A DNA stretch of 64,000 nt. It comes from Lycorma delicatula. Lineage: Eukaryota; Arthropoda; Insecta; Hemiptera; Fulgoridae. Position numbers and translations under genes: made by a program. The stretch covers positions 41,639,946 through 41,703,945 of the forward strand of contig NC_134465.1 of assembly GCF_047948215.1 (NCBI RefSeq). Direction: 5' to 3'. Below are positions 34,625 to 46,744 of this stretch, piece by piece (the first letter of the stretch is position 1; the number at the start of each line of letters is the position of its first letter). The notes under the pieces are model-generated. The model searched no databases. It had not been told where the DNA came from and saw only the letters and a program-made list of their open reading frames with translations.

Positions 34625-35560
34625 ATTATCCAAGTCTGTTCATTAGGACTGTTTCGTCCTTGTGGTCCTCTTAGTACTTTTTCATACGTTCTGATTTTTG
34701 AGCTCTTTCTAGTGTTGAAAATGTTCATGTTGTGAGTTTTTTCTTGTGAGTGTGAAGTGAGTGTTTTTGTTTTTGATTTTCTTGTTTAATTTTGTCTTAT
34801 TTGTGTTGTCTTCCAGTGTAAAGATCCTCTCAGATCCTCTATTATTTCCTTGATCCATCTGCATCCTGTCTTGATGTTTTTTGAGTCAAGATTGTACTGT
34901 ACTAGCTGTTTCAGAAGGCTTGAATCTTGTATCCTCATGATATGTCCAAAGAATCCTAATCTCCTCTTACATATGGTGTCAGTGATGGGTTCTAGCACTT
35001 TGTAGACAACTTTCTACACAATTCACTACTGCCCTTCATTCTGCTGGTACTTTTTATTGACGCAGATTCTTCCAATTGTTTTTTTGATTTCTTGGAGTTT
35101 GTCTGTCTTTGATTGTTTATTCAGGAGGAAGAGTGTTTCTGCCGCATAAATGGCTTCTGGTTTTATAACTTTACGGTAGTGTCTTGTTTTTGCATTTATT
35201 GATAAGCATTTTTTATTGTAAGTGTACTAAGTTAATTTTTGAGCTTTAGCTAGTTTATTTCTTCTTATTTGGTTTGAGGTTTTTTCGTTTAGGTTGTTTG
35301 TTATTATTTCTCTGATTTAAATTAGGTTACTATTTTGATTTTATTACTGTTTGTGTTTACTTCTTTTAATCATGTTGGTTTTTGAGGCATAATCTTTGTC
35401 TTTTTGAATGATATTTTGAGGCTAATCTTATTTGCAATGTTTTGAAGTTCTAATATCTGTGATTTAGGTTTATCGATGCCTCTATAAAAGTCTGGTCTGA
35501 TTGAGATCTCATGATTAGTTAAAAAGGGCTTGAAAAATCAGATTGTAGTCCAATATGAGT
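34625..35560 (-). pseudogene. LINE C-terminal and 3' fragment, copy 2
   Basis: Minus strand reads KLGLKYHSKK, then frame-broken KQKPFMRQKHSSS-type sequence, an SIKST block, ICKRRLGFFGHIMRIQDSSL, LKQLVQYNLDSKN, IKTGCRWIKEIIEDLRG and a tail with NIFNTRK. It is the better preserved partner of 21485-22235, with a 70-codon open frame at 34786-34998 holding the LGFFGHIMR motif. No RT core is present. Confidence 0.7.
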
Positions 35561-36063
35561 TGTTTTTACTTCATTAAATATTTTTATGTACTTATTTAAT
35601 TTTGATACTGTCCTGTTAATCTTACACTTGTAAAATGATCACTTATGTAGTCTATTGTCTCATTTATTGAATACCTTTTCACATCATGTACTTTAATGTA
35701 CGTACTTGTTGCAACATATTAGAAGTCATCTATACGATACTGTAAATTGACATTCTAAATTCAGACACATCATTAGTGCTAACAACTACTTCAGATAGAA
35801 TACATCTGGAGAATGATTTTTGTAATCACATTTTTAATATAAATATTTTTAATCAACTGAGCAGTAGACTGCTTACTCTTGCAGCCCTTTTAAAAATTAA
35901 TAAAGACATGAAATATGCCAACTTAATTACTTATTGTGATCAATAACTGTATCGTTTCATTAATATTGGAATTAATAACTAACTTTTATTGGCTTTGAAA
36001 GAAATAATATAAAATCTATGTATAAACATGAATTAGATATGTAAATGTTTAATTTCTCCTCAG

Positions 36064-36137
36064 ATTTATTACTGATGAATTTGATTGAGAAATTACATAA
36101 GGAGAGTAATATCTCATCTCATGTGGACTTAGGTTAT
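36064..36137 (+). CDS. Possible later exon of the DUF4485 gene
   Basis: Acceptor aatttctcctcag and donor tat|gtaagg frame 24 codons (LLLMNLIEKLHKESNISSHV and four more) that look helical. It would need an entry phase of 1, but exon 5 leaves in phase 0, so at least one unidentified exon would have to lie between. Read on without splicing, the frame stops at 36233 and could instead be a terminal exon. No domain match. Confidence 0.3.
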
Positions 36138-37953
36138 GTAAGGACTTCTATGATTCTTGCAGATATATCATATTTGCAATTAAACTTCATATCCTATAAA
36201 AACAAAATGTTAAAAATCTATTTTGTACTTTAAAACTGTTTTTAAATTATTTATCTAAATTGAAAAGATGCAATTTGTTTAATTAATTTAAAAAATCTAA
36301 AAAATAAGATTTTAGTTATCTGTTATACGTTTACTTAAATTGTTTACTGGTGAAATAAATTGTTATATTCATTCTAGGTTATGGTTTTGCGATTAGGTGT
36401 AAACCTTTTTATAATTTACAAATATATTAATGCATTTTAGATATTTAAATTTCAACAAATTTACAAAAAAAAGATTTAAAACGAAATTCAATGGAAGTAT
36501 TTTATTTTGAAAACATAATGTTTTCTCTGAACCTACTCTGACAAAATTGTTTTTATGATCTAGTATCCTAGATGAATATTTAATAAAAATTAATAGTCTT
36601 TATTAGTCAAAGAAAATTTTATTGTTTGTTTTAATTTCAATAGAATTAAGTAGATTCTGGATAGAGTCCATAATAAAGGTGACAGTAAATTTTAGTAAAA
36701 ATAAAGATTAGTTAAAAGAAAGATAGTATACTATAATGATCGCCATCTGGAATAATTTTGAATTATTCTACGATAATGTTTCAATTCAATTGTAAGTGTA
36801 ACTAGAATACTGTATTAAAGAATTTAATAACTACAAAGATATATGAAAAAAGTATTTTATAAAGTATAGGTTTTAGTATTAAAATTATAAATAAAATGAA
36901 ATACAATACATTTATATAATACACAAGATTATTCCAAAATTTACCTCTGATTGGCTCATGAAAATAGACTAGTTGCCACAGCAACACAGTTCACATGTAG
37001 CAAACACCAGCTATATACAATTTCATTACATCTGTTATTGTTACTAAAGCAACAATTGTTAGTGAAACATGAAATGTGTAGACTTTTTCATCTATTAAAC
37101 TGAAAAATTCAAGGTGTGCATTATCAAACTGAAAAATAATGTTATAGTGTTTTCTGATCCAAGAGAATTTTCTGTTACAGGTCACCCAAGGTTTAAACAA
37201 GTGCTCCCATTTTTGCATTTCAAGCTATATAATTATATAGCTATACAGTATAGATATGACAATCTTGCCTTTTATGAATTTCTATCTCAATATTACTATT
37301 GAAAAATTTCAGAAGGACGTACATATAGATTAATAAATTTTTATGAAAAGTTTTACAATAATTTCTGAGTAAGGATCACTGGTGCCATTTAATTTTGGTT
37401 GCAAATATTCAAGGGATTGAAGAGTTGCAATCACATTGGGTTCTGCATTTAAACATTTTATTTAAAGAATAAAACAATTTTTTATTTAGTTACTTACAAT
37501 ATGTCAATGTTTCACTTAATTTTTCTCTAAGTAGTAGTCTGTTGAGTATAAGCTTTCACTAGCTGGCATTGAAAGATTTTATATTACCTCCCTAACAGCC
37601 ATACCTAGCACACAGTCCACTACTATCCCTTCATCAAGATTGAAGTCTGGTTTTAGCCAGCGTAGCCTGGTTTTAACTTGATATACCAACGTTGGAGTTC
37701 TTTTTATAAAGGGTCTGCAAAATTTGGTGTTTCAGAAAGACAATTGCCTGAATGTGGATGGAAAACTAGTTATATACAGTAATAAAGATATGTAGATAAT
37801 TTATATAATAAAATATCCTTCTTTTTTATTTTTAAGTCAATTTTAGAATTTCCTTTACAAAATTACTTTTCCATTTTATCCTTTAAACTATTAATATTTT
37901 ATAAAATGAAGAAAATATTTCTTCTTTTTGATATAAAGGAAAATATACATCAA
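36138..37953. other. Convergent intergenic region, no gene recognised
   Basis: Lies between the possible end of the DUF4485 gene and the stop codon of the tetraspanin. A piece at 36970-37035 resembles the repeat around 16259-16330. Minus-strand AATAAA hexamers occur just past the tetraspanin stop (for example opposite 37820-37830). Confidence 0.45.
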
Positions 37954-38202
37954 TCAATTAATGAAATATGGTAATCCTTCTTTAATTGATAATGAATTAT
38001 TGTGTTTATTATAATAATTATGTTGATTTTTATTGCTCCTCTCACTTACTGTACTGTTTGATTTTGCATCACCACCGGCTTTAACACACATTAAGATGGA
38101 AAAAAATAACAGCATTAGTTGAAGTACAACTAACATTATCGCAGTACTTATAACAATTAATATTTGTTCACTTAACCATGTCTCCAGTTGCATTAAACAA
38201 CC
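37954..38202 (-). CDS. Tetraspanin, last exon: TM4 and C-terminal tail
   Basis: On the minus strand the acceptor tttttttag precedes GGT TGT at 38202. The exon gives 82 codons plus stop: GC motif that ends the large extracellular loop, then LETWLSEQILIVIST and a hydrophobic TM4 (AIMLVVLQLMLLFFSILMCV), then a polar cytosolic tail of about 45 residues rich in Asn and Ser. The GC pair supplies the last conserved loop cysteine. The stop is at 37954-37956. Phase 0 entry matches the upstream exon. Confidence 0.82.
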   Translation of the reverse strand, partial: GCLMQLETWLSEQILIVISTAIMLVVLQLMLLFFSILMCVKAGGDAKSNSTVSERSNKNQHNYYNKHNNSLSIKEGLPYFIN

Positions 38203-38364
38203 CTAAAAAAAAAAATAAAGAAAAATAAAGAATAAATTGTTTGTTATAAGTAATACTATTAATAAATTAATATAAATATATATTTTATTCTGATTGGTTT
38301 ATAATGTTATATTTTATAGATCACATTAGGAATAGGTAGATTTGTTACAGATTAAAAAAGCAAA

Positions 38365-38460
38365 CTGCCCCAGCATTTGCCTGGATGGATCAAGGGAAAC
38401 CGTTCTAAAAGGTTGATGAGAATAAAATTACAAAATTAATTTTAAAACAAAAAATAATGC
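38365..38460. repeat. Short interspersed repeat, copy 2
   Basis: Shares gcctggatggatcaaggg, aaacc and acaaaattaatttt with 14050-14147 in the same order. Confidence 0.5.
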
Positions 38461-38999
38461 AATTAATATCCAAATTTGAAATATAAACATATGATAAGGT
38501 AAACATATATAAGGTAAAAATAAATCTAAATCCAGAAGACATTAGTGACAATTATTTGAGCAGATATTTTTATGAACATGTTGAATGAAATGCAGAAAAT
38601 TCTGGATTTAAAAAAAAAATTGATTCCCAGAATAAGATTGTTTCTACTTATATATTTTTTTATAGGAAAAAGGAGCAACAGGATTTTATATGCCAAAGGA
38701 TTTCCTGCAAAAAAAACATTCATTAGGAGATATTTCCTGATAAAGATGAAAAGTGTTTGCCACATAAAGTAGAACACAACTATGACAATAAATTTTCTCA
38801 CGAGTGCTCAAATGTTGCTGATAAAGAAAGATCGACTTAGTTGTCCAGTTAGTTCGCACTAATTGCAACAAAATAACGATGCAACAAGTGAAAGAGATGA
38901 TTTGAACCAACAGGTGAGTAATGATAAACAGCAATTTTAATATGGTGTATTCATGCTTAGCCTACAGCATCAAACATAGTCAATTGATTTCTGAAAAGC

Positions 39000-39255
39000 T
39001 TTTGCAAAAGAAATACCAAGACACCTGACTGAGGAATATAAAATGAAATTCAAGGGACAATATCTGTCTCAGTACACATATGAAGGAGAAGATGTGCTTA
39101 ACAATACTGTTTTCACATTGCTGTTGATCTGGTTCATGAAAGATGTAATATGTGTGAAGAAGCTGTGATATGTGAATTCAGAAAACTTCTCTTGAGTATT
39201 TCACAATTTGAGAAATTAGATTGCAATGAAATAATTATCTTTGAAGTTTTATTAA
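39000..39255 (+). pseudogene. Possible mariner fragment
   Basis: One stretch reads RHLTEEYKMKFKGQYLSQYT then YEGEDVLNNTVF, resembling the mariner run 'PRxLTxEx(K/R)xxR...L..Y..EG..FL..IVTGDE' just before the first catalytic Asp, which is here lost. Short and decayed, in the last tetraspanin intron. Confidence 0.35.
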
Positions 39256-39479
39256 TTTTTCAATGAAAATTCAGTTTTTCTATAATTCTGTATGTTCTTG
39301 GGGTAATATGAAGTCGCGTTATTTATTTGTCTACTAGTTTGTATGTATTAAACAGTATTTTGTGGAAATCATTTCAGTGTTTTTTTTTACAAAATTACAT
39401 TTTCATATTTTTCCAGAATTTGTGAACTGCATTCAAAAAAAAATTGGACACTATTTCAAAGAAAATATTATAAGATCAT

Positions 39480-40010
39480 TTTTTTTTGTAGCTATACTAA
39501 CATGAGATGACAAAAATCTTTTAGAAATTGTGGTGGTGGCTCAAATACTGTGAATGGTGTTTTAAAATTATTGAAAGAAAGAAGCTGGATTAATATAGTC
39601 AATGAAAAATTTGGTCTTATTACAAGATTGATTATTAGTGAGCTAGACCATTTACTCACAATTAAGACAAGAATTAACCATTAGTAGAATAAAACATAAT
39701 TATGAAAACTATTTGATGCAGAGTTCTCTACAGCTGATTGTAAAACTTGCAGGTTAGATGTAAAGCGTTAGCTCCAATAATATACAAAAAAAAATCTTGT
39801 GCAGATCAAAATATATAGAAACTGTGTACCAATAAGATTTATTGCCAAAAATCATCTACTGTCAAAAATATGAAAAGTTTTAAAAGAATAAAATACTCAA
39901 GCTCTCCAGTACCCAGACTCTCTAGATATTAGTCCAATCAAAATTCTGAAGGTAATTATCAAAAATAAACTGGGACACAAAAAATTATGTTATTAAATCA
40001 ATAATAATAT
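39480..40010 (+). pseudogene. Possible Tc1-like transposase fragment
   Basis: Around 39900-39990 the frame reads LQYPDSLDISPIKILKVIIK then NKLGHKK. This looks like the Tc1 block SPDLNPIE-x-LW-x-x-(I/V)-K with substitutions. Upstream 39740-39860 has KLAGLDVKR and FIAKNH-like pieces (Tc1 HTH end and linker). Most of the catalytic core is deleted. Confidence 0.35.
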
Positions 40011-40200
40011 AGGTTAGATTACATTATGAATAAACATATATATTGGGTTTATTGTATTTGTATTTGAGCAATTAAATTTGATGTTATACTCATACATTTA
40101 CAAAATATACATATAATTTACTTATTAAAATTAAAAAATTTAATATTGATTATTTTTAAATACGAAAAATATTATTTAATTAGACTAGAAAATATCATAC

Positions 40201-40404
40201 CTCAGTGTAACGTGATATCTGATAAATTTCTGGTATATTATTTTGACAAACTGTAACATTTACAGGATCCGGATCAAGGTATTGCGGTGGTTCTTTTAAT
40301 ACACAACATGATAATGGTACCAGTAAATCTGGTGCTGCAAATTGTCTTATACGCCACCAAGTTGTTCCATAATCACCGCTACCAGTTACCCCACAACATT
40401 TCAT
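40201..40404 (-). CDS. Tetraspanin, third visible exon: large extracellular loop
   Basis: Acceptor tttttttaacag; donor gag|gtatga; both phase 0; 68 codons. It starts MKCCGVTGSGDYG, the CCG motif that defines tetraspanins, and continues with PLSCC (the second conserved Cys pair in the P-x-SCC form), a single Cys in VTVCQN, and an N-glycosylation sequon NVT. With the GC of the last exon there are six loop cysteines. The first residue here is an internal Met, not a start. Confidence 0.88.
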
Positions 40405-40606
40405 CTGTTAAAAAAATAAAAGTTCCTATAATGAAGAAAATCACTTCATGGCATCAAATACTAAGTTATTTAGTAACAAAAATCAAATAGTTTGTAGTTA
40501 AGTAACCGAATAGAAACTGCCTTGAATGTTATTTTAACATTATAATTACATATAATTACAAAATAATCTAATTACAGCTACTTAATGATAAATGAGTTCA
40601 ATAATA

Positions 40607-40692
40607 TGAAAAATTCCCATGCCTAGGAGTGATTTGAACCTAGATCCTTCTGGATGATTTGAGACAACACCACTCTGCTACAGAGGTCAGGA
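40607..40692 (-). mobile_element. tRNA-derived SINE (family B) fragment
   Basis: Reverse complement reads tgacctctgtagcagagtgg (box A-like), then catccagaaggatctaggtt and caaatcactcctaggcatgg. Best view of the 5' head of family B in the window. In the tetraspanin intron. Confidence 0.7.
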
Positions 40693-40887
40693 ATTTATTT
40701 TTATAATTAATAATAACTATGTTATAAGATTTAACCTTGATTATTGGTATCCTTAATTCTTAATTTTCCCTTTAATTTCTAAAAGGATGTATAAAAAATA
40801 GTTAACAATTTTTTTTTTAATAGGTATTTGTTACATCCCCTTTGTTCCATTAATTTTCATTTTTATTAAAAAATGTTTAAAGAAAAA

Positions 40888-42240
40888 AAATAGAGGCAGT
40901 CGGGGGACGGCACTTTCCCTATGACATGTTAAAGACTGGGTCACGTAGTACTCCACCTCTCCATGCCAACCGTCAACGATCTAACCAGAGGGATAATCCT
41001 TGTGGTCCATCGTGCTCTAGTCTCGTGTTCGCAGGTTTCTTGCCATGTGAGAAACGTGTGAGTCCGTTCTTCCTTGGTGATGATCTACCGGTCTTCGCCT
41101 GTCTCCCTCGCCTTCTGTAGGTCGCCTGGCGCTCCCTTGCCAAAAGAACAATGGGTATGACGCCGGCGACCATCCCATCAATACTGCAGGCTCGGAAACC
41201 GTCCGATTCGCGGAAGCGACTCGCAAGGCCGTGGTGTGTTGCACCCGCGCGAGTCGCTTCCGGTTTCTTTCGAATCTTAATGCCTGGGCCCACACCTCCG
41301 CCCCGTATAACAGGAAAGAATGTACAGTAGACATCAGCAGTCGCCATCTGCTGGCCTTCAGTCCGTCAACAACCGCCATGAGCCGGCTGAGACCAATTAT
41401 GGCTCTCGCAGCTTTATCGGCGGCTCTCCGAAGCTGCTCAGCAAATCTGAGTTTCCGATCAATCATCTTACCGAGGTACTATGCGGCCGGATTAGTTTCG
41501 ACACCGTCGTCCCAGCAGGTAGAGGAGGGTGTCGATACGCTTCTTCGTTAGAACCACGATCTCCGTTTTACTGAGCTAGAGACAACCCATGGTCGTCCAG
41601 CCAGGCACCGAGTCTGTGCATGGCTCGGCTGAGTCTCAGTTGGACGCGCTTCACGTCGCAGTCTGCGACAAGTAGAGCAACGTCGTTAACGTACCCAACC
41701 AAGGAGTTTTTTCGGCACGGACCGAGTGGGCCGAGAACATCGTCTTAATGACGTGCTCCGCTTTAGCCTCGTCTAGTAGAGCTGGTGACCGCGAGACCTC
41801 CAATCGCCGAGTTATCTTGTAACCTAGGCGCCAAGGGTCTGCATCCACGGTCTGCGTCAGTTCTCGCCCGCAGCGTGCCTTGCTCACGTTGATGGCTCAA
41901 CGGAGCCGCTTCTTTGCCGTCTTATGTTCAACTGATCTGACGTTCGCATCTGTGCGATTTTTTGCATATTGCACTGCTCCTCTTAGTCGAAGACACTCTC
42001 TGCGCAACCCCGCAATCTCCGATGTCCACCAGTGCCTTGGCCCCTTGGCTTCTGGTGCCTTGGCCCCCTGGCATGGAGGCGTTGCATACAAGAGCGATCA
42101 GCTGCTTGGTCGAAGCAACCACGCCTTCAGCGCCAGAATATCCCCTGTTGGTGATGTTTTCAGAGACTACCACCCCTGAGGAGATCTTCCTTTGAATCTC
42201 TTTCATCGATTTTAATGACATTGTATCTTTTCACCAGCCA
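40888..42240 (-). pseudogene. R1-type LINE, internally deleted and 5'-truncated
   Basis: A GC-rich block on the minus strand. From 42200 leftward: HWWTSEIAGLRRECLRLRGA and KNRTDANVRSVEHKTAKKR (pre-RT region), CGRELTQTVDADPWRLGYKI, SPALLDEAKAEHVI, a deletion of nearly all RT fingers and palm, then GYVNDVALLVAD (motif C with the first Asp changed to Asn), SKTEIVVLTKKR, MIDRKLRFAEQLRRAADKAA, STVHSFLLYGAEVWAQALR, LARVQ, RVASANRTVSEPAVL, AGVIPIVLLARERQATYRRR. These are hallmarks of R1-clade elements. Several frameshifts. The 3' end (ccgactgcctctattttttt) meets an A/T-rich tract at 40888. It sits in the tetraspanin intron in sense orientation. Confidence 0.85.
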
Positions 42241-42244
42241 TGGG

Positions 42245-43314
42245 GACCCCAAGTGTCCACAGCTAGTGAAAATAACATTACTATTTAATAATAATAATGA
42301 TACTAATAATAGTGAAGTATAAAATGCAGTTGTAATTGATAATTTAGATATCCAGACTGTGACTGAGATAATGACCTAAATATTGACATCAAAATAAAAA
42401 TATACGTTAATTTTTTATCTAATTGGAACAGTCTTTCTTCTCATATGGCAAAATTTGAAAAGGGTTAAAATTGAACCTATAGAAACTGAAAAAGACCAAA
42501 TTTATTTACAGAAAATTTTGAAGATTAATAATAAAATTTGTTTATGAAAATCAGTCCAGTAGATATTGAGGTTTAAAAATTTGAAAATATTAATAATATT
42601 TTGATACTGATATGAACTAAAATCAAATACAGAAATGTATTATCTGGATGGAAAGGTAATTAAATGAAACATAATCTTTTTTTTTTTTAGTATAATAACA
42701 AAATTTGAAACCTACTTCAATGGATAAGTATACTTCCTGCCTTATAAGAAAAATTACTTTGTATTTTGAATATCAGTTCATGGGTTCAGGAGCTTTAAAA
42801 ATTATAATAGAAAAAATAAGTAATTGTCCTAATTTTTATTGACCTTTGTACATTTTCATTGAAGGTTAATGAACTATTGAAATAAAAGTAATAAACTGGA
42901 AATATCAGGCAAAATGAGACAATGCAGAATTAAATTTATTATCAAAATAATTTATCAGAATTTTCAGTTAAAACTTGATGAAGAGGGTTTTGAACTATTC
43001 CAATATTTTCTTGGATCGATCAAACCTTCATCACAGCAATTAATTTTGTGTCTCAAAATATAAAATTAATAATATAAAAATCAGTGACATTAAAGTTCAT
43101 ATTAATACATAAAAATAATAAATATATGAAATAACAGTAAAGAATTTTTTTTTTAAATTTTAGAATCATCCTTTGACTGGTTTGATAGTACAAACTTGGG
43201 TAAAAAATATAGATACTAGACATATTTATTATACTATCAATAATATTTGGTGGTTTTTTTTTCCAGATAAAAACAGTCGATTAAGCTTTAGTTTTTATTG
43301 TAATTAAAATATAC
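42245..43314. other. Tetraspanin intron, nothing recognised
   Basis: AT-rich intronic DNA. No coding frame or repeat recognised. Confidence 0.6.
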
Positions 43315-43497
43315 CTTTGTTTGTATTAGGTCGACAGCAGCTGTGAACTGTTCTCTTCCTGGTACACCATAATAACGTTGCCATGTATCTAACAACTCTT
43401 CTCTTTCTAACATTATACCGAGATATTGTGGACACACCATTGCCAACATACTAATTACTGATTCCACCACAAGTAACACAATTAGTAAAAATATAAA
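43315..43497 (-). CDS. Tetraspanin, second visible exon: TM3 and start of large loop
   Basis: Acceptor atttatgtttcag; donor aag|gtatat; 61 codons, phase 0 at both ends. FIFLLIVLLVVESVISMLAM is TM3 with the Glu often seen within it in tetraspanins, followed by the loop sequence EREELLDTWQRYYGVPGREQ and FTAAVDLIQTK, which leads directly into the MKCCG of the next exon, as expected (usual form: ...D-x-(I/L)Q-x-x-x-x-CCG). Confidence 0.87.
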
Positions 43498-43799
43498 CTG
43501 AAACATAAATAATATTTATAGAAATATCGTTAATGTTTTATGATGATTTTTTAAAAAAATAAATTATATAATTTAAACTAAACAAATATTTCTTTATATT
43601 TTATAATAAATATTTATAAATAAATTTTAAGAACTTCCAAAGCAGAAAATGTTGAGTATAAACAAAAAATTGAACATTTTTAATTGTTTGAAACACAGGC
43701 ATAAAATCTTATGAAATCACAAATCGGTATTTGGACATTGTAGCCACAACGTCCCTTACATATAAAGAAATAAATATCATTATTGCTTGTCATTAGTTT

Positions 43800-44900
43800 A
43801 ACACTTTTACTTTAATCTACATCTGCGTGTGCTCTTCCATTGTTCACACATAGTTTTATTAGTTGCCTAGTGTGTTTAGAAAAATTAGCTGATTCTCTTA
43901 AGAACTTTTAGACATTCTCTTCCATGCTGAAGGATCAAAGTTGTAAAAACAATCTCTGTTAGCAGTTTTCAGTTCATCAATAGTTCTTAATCACAAATAG
44001 AAGATTTTTAACTTTGATTATGCCTCAAAGGAAGTTGTTAGAGATTGTTAAGTCTGTACTTCTTAGCAGTCACTGAATTTTTGAATCGCTACTAATCCAC
44101 CATCTTTGAAAATGTTCATTTAAAAGTTACTGACTGAACGTATGAGCTGGAGCTCCATGTAACTGTTAAATGACAGTTAATTACAAACTTATCGATTGAA
44201 GCCAAGGATAAGATAATTTTCAATCATGTTAAAATATGAAATGCTGTTAACACTTCCTTCAAAAATATGTAGTCATCAGATATTGCTGCCCACACTAAAA
44301 ATATGCATTCCAGAGATTTACATGAGATTACTCATGTAAATGATGCACTTATCAGAGAAGAAAACTGGTTTACATGATTGAAAATGTTCAATCATGGGGT
44401 TCGCAATGGGTAAACCCCTTTAGAAAAGCTTTACATCAAGTTTTCCTTAGTCGTGTCCTGGTCAGAAGCTCGTCAACATGAACAGATTTAAATTCAAGGT
44501 CGTTTTCCATTATTTTTTACATCTTGAATGGGGAATATTTAGTTTTGAAAACCTTTTCCTGGTTGATTTAAGAGGAAAATATCCTCAACAATATCAGAGC
44601 TCATCATTTGACTGGAAGGACGTGCAAATTTTTCAAATTGATGACTGACTTTGTAGAAAAGGTTTTTTCACACTTTCAAAGTGAAAGCATGAAAACTTCC
44701 TTATCAAAACGATGAATGAATCTGTCTGTTACGTTTTCCTAATTTTTATTCATATTTGTACACTCTTGTGCCCAAACACTAGCAAAATGTTTTTCTTCAA
44801 ATTGAATACTTGCATACGAGTATATCTTCCATTTTAACTTAACACTGCAGAAACCAAGTTCTCAGCTAAACATGTGAAAATAACTTCAGCATCTAACAAA
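43800..44900 (-). pseudogene. Decayed DDE transposase (Tc1/mariner-like)
   Basis: Minus-strand pieces: LQLHGAPAHTFSQ-like (normally QQDGAPAHT, second catalytic Asp lost), then RTIDELKTANRDCFYNFDPS, AWKRMSKS and LCVNNGRAH. The ending '(R)...CVNNGxHxxH' preceded by 'LK...R.C...' is the usual C terminus of insect DD(E/D) transposons of this type. Many stops and frame shifts. Lies in the first visible tetraspanin intron. Confidence 0.5.
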
Positions 44901-44999
44901 CCTGGCAAATTGTTGAGTAAATGAAAGCAGCTGATTAACCTTTACAATTAACTGTCATGTCACCAACCTGTATGTTATATCATGGAAAAAGACTTTATG

Positions 45000-45635
45000 G
45001 CCACTGCATACATAGCAATATTGTTCTATAAAACTGATAGACATAATTTTTGATTTTGTAATGTATCACATGGTAAAATATGTTTTTAATATATTTATGT
45101 ACGAGTTTTCTATCATTTAGTTAATATTTAATCTGTTATTTATTGATAAAAATTATTTCTTCATTCAATTTCTTTTAAATATGTTTAATTATTGACAAAT
45201 TTTTAATTTATAATTTGCTGATTTTAAGCCCGCATGCAATTCAGAAACAAAAGGCAAACTGTTTTTATAAAAAGAGAAACAGTGTGGAACTTTCCAGTAT
45301 CTTGATGGGTGGTTGACATAGGAGATGTTGGACAGCATAGTCAATAGCTCCTAGCTGTTTCATGGTTCAGTATAAATTATATTCCTCATTCATGTTAAAT
45401 TACTTCTTTTATATAAAAAAATCTGATATAGGCACCCCATGAATTCCTGGTATGCCTATTAAATTACATTTTTTAAAACAAGAAGTACATAAAATTTTAT
45501 TTCATTAATAACTTCTGATATTTTATTTTTTATTGTTATTATTGAATTATTATTTATCGTAAAACCTTTTTTACAATCAAAGGTTAATAATTATTAATAA
45601 ATAAATATATTTAAATTAAAAAAAAAGTGTAAAGT
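45000..45635. other. Tetraspanin intron, nothing recognised
   Basis: AT-rich. The segment 45230-45400 is less AT-rich and may be an old repeat, but I recognise no family. Confidence 0.4.
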
Positions 45636-45639
45636 TAAA

Positions 45640-46740
45640 AGTGAAACTGATAGAATTGATTGCACCTGAGAAGCAGCAGCAGTATGTTGCTAAGAAGTCC
45701 GTTGAGTTGACTTTGGATAAAGTTAGAGAAATTGAACATGGCAATGCCTTGTGGAAGGTCAGATGGGATGAGGCAGGGGGTGGGCGTTATACACATGATC
45801 TCTTTCCAAATGTTGTTGTTGTTTTGCGGGACGCTACTTGGGTACACCCTAATAAATATGTGTTGCAATTTCTTTCTGGCCATGGTGCTTTTAGAAACAG
45901 ACTGCAGAAATTCGGCCTGGTAGATTCTGGGATATGTGCTCAGTGTGGATAATTGGATGACACTTACAATGTTCTTTATGAGTGCTCGAAGTAAGAGTTA
46001 ATGTGCACGGAGACCACCTGTTAGCTTGATCTTATTGGGTCGGCATTGGATCTCTGTGTGAACTGGAGGAGCCAGGCTGTGTAGGCAGTAGTGGAGAGTT
46101 TTATAGTGTACTTAGCAAAGGAAAGGATTGCTGAGGGGATCTAGAGCTTTGCTTAGATTTCTCTTGTATTCTATTTTTATTGATGTTTACCAGAAGGTAA
46201 ACATCAATACCTACCCATAGAAATGGGTAGGTAGTTCAGTTCCTTTGTTTAGTTAGGTCCTTTCAGTTTTACTTAAGACTCAGTAAGATGTGTTTTGTTT
46301 TGAGTTCATTAAATAGTAGTACAATGATGGGAATGTCACTCATGGCATTCGCATCAGTGGCATCCTGGTCGAGGCAGACTGGAATATGTTAAAAGTCGAG
46401 GTTTTGAAGATGACTTCCAGTAAAACCCATAAGGGCTAGAGATGGAGGGGAAGGCAGAGGGTGTCATCCCCTACGGGGATCAGGATGTTGAGTAGGAGTA
46501 GATAGGGGATGATAGCCTAGAAAAAGAGGTGGTTGGGAGCCCTCAGGGATAGTGTTGAGATATGTAGAACTCCCTGAGCTATGAAGTCCTGTGGTAAATG
46601 CAACATGTCCCTGAGTAATGTTGAAAGGCAGGTATCGAGGCATGCAGTATTAAGGCGGAGAGGTTTTAGATGTTGAGAGCCTGACACTACTGTCTGTATG
46701 GGTGATGGCTGGCAGAGCTTTCCCCTCCTCTAACATAAAA
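45640..46740 (+). pseudogene. R1-like LINE, C-terminal domain and 3' UTR
   Basis: A 103-codon plus frame ends GGRYTHDLFPNVVVVLR, TWVHPNKYVLQFLSGHGAFR, NRLQKFGLVDSGICAQCG and a stop, then continues in frame LDDTYNVLYECSK. LSGHG-x-F...L..FG..DS..C..CG..(E/D)D..-x-V-L-(Y/F)-EC is the C-terminal zinc-binding domain of R1/I-type LINEs; the in-frame stop cuts between the Cys pair and the rest. From 46170 to 46738 follows a GC-richer non-coding tract (gtcatcccctacggggatca) that fits a 3' UTR ending near ataaaaataaagc. It is antisense to the tetraspanin gene. Confidence 0.7.
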
Positions 46741-46744
46741 ATAA

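Noticed and set aside
38526..38934. Hydrophobic minus-strand frames that could be taken for a membrane protein
   Set aside because: AT-rich intronic sequence of the tetraspanin gene; no conserved motif, and overlapping frames on both strands are equally open.
41231..41574. Two plus-strand frames of 106 and 84 codons in GC-rich DNA
   Set aside because: Antisense to the R1-type LINE, whose motifs are all on the minus strand; GC-rich DNA has fewer stops.
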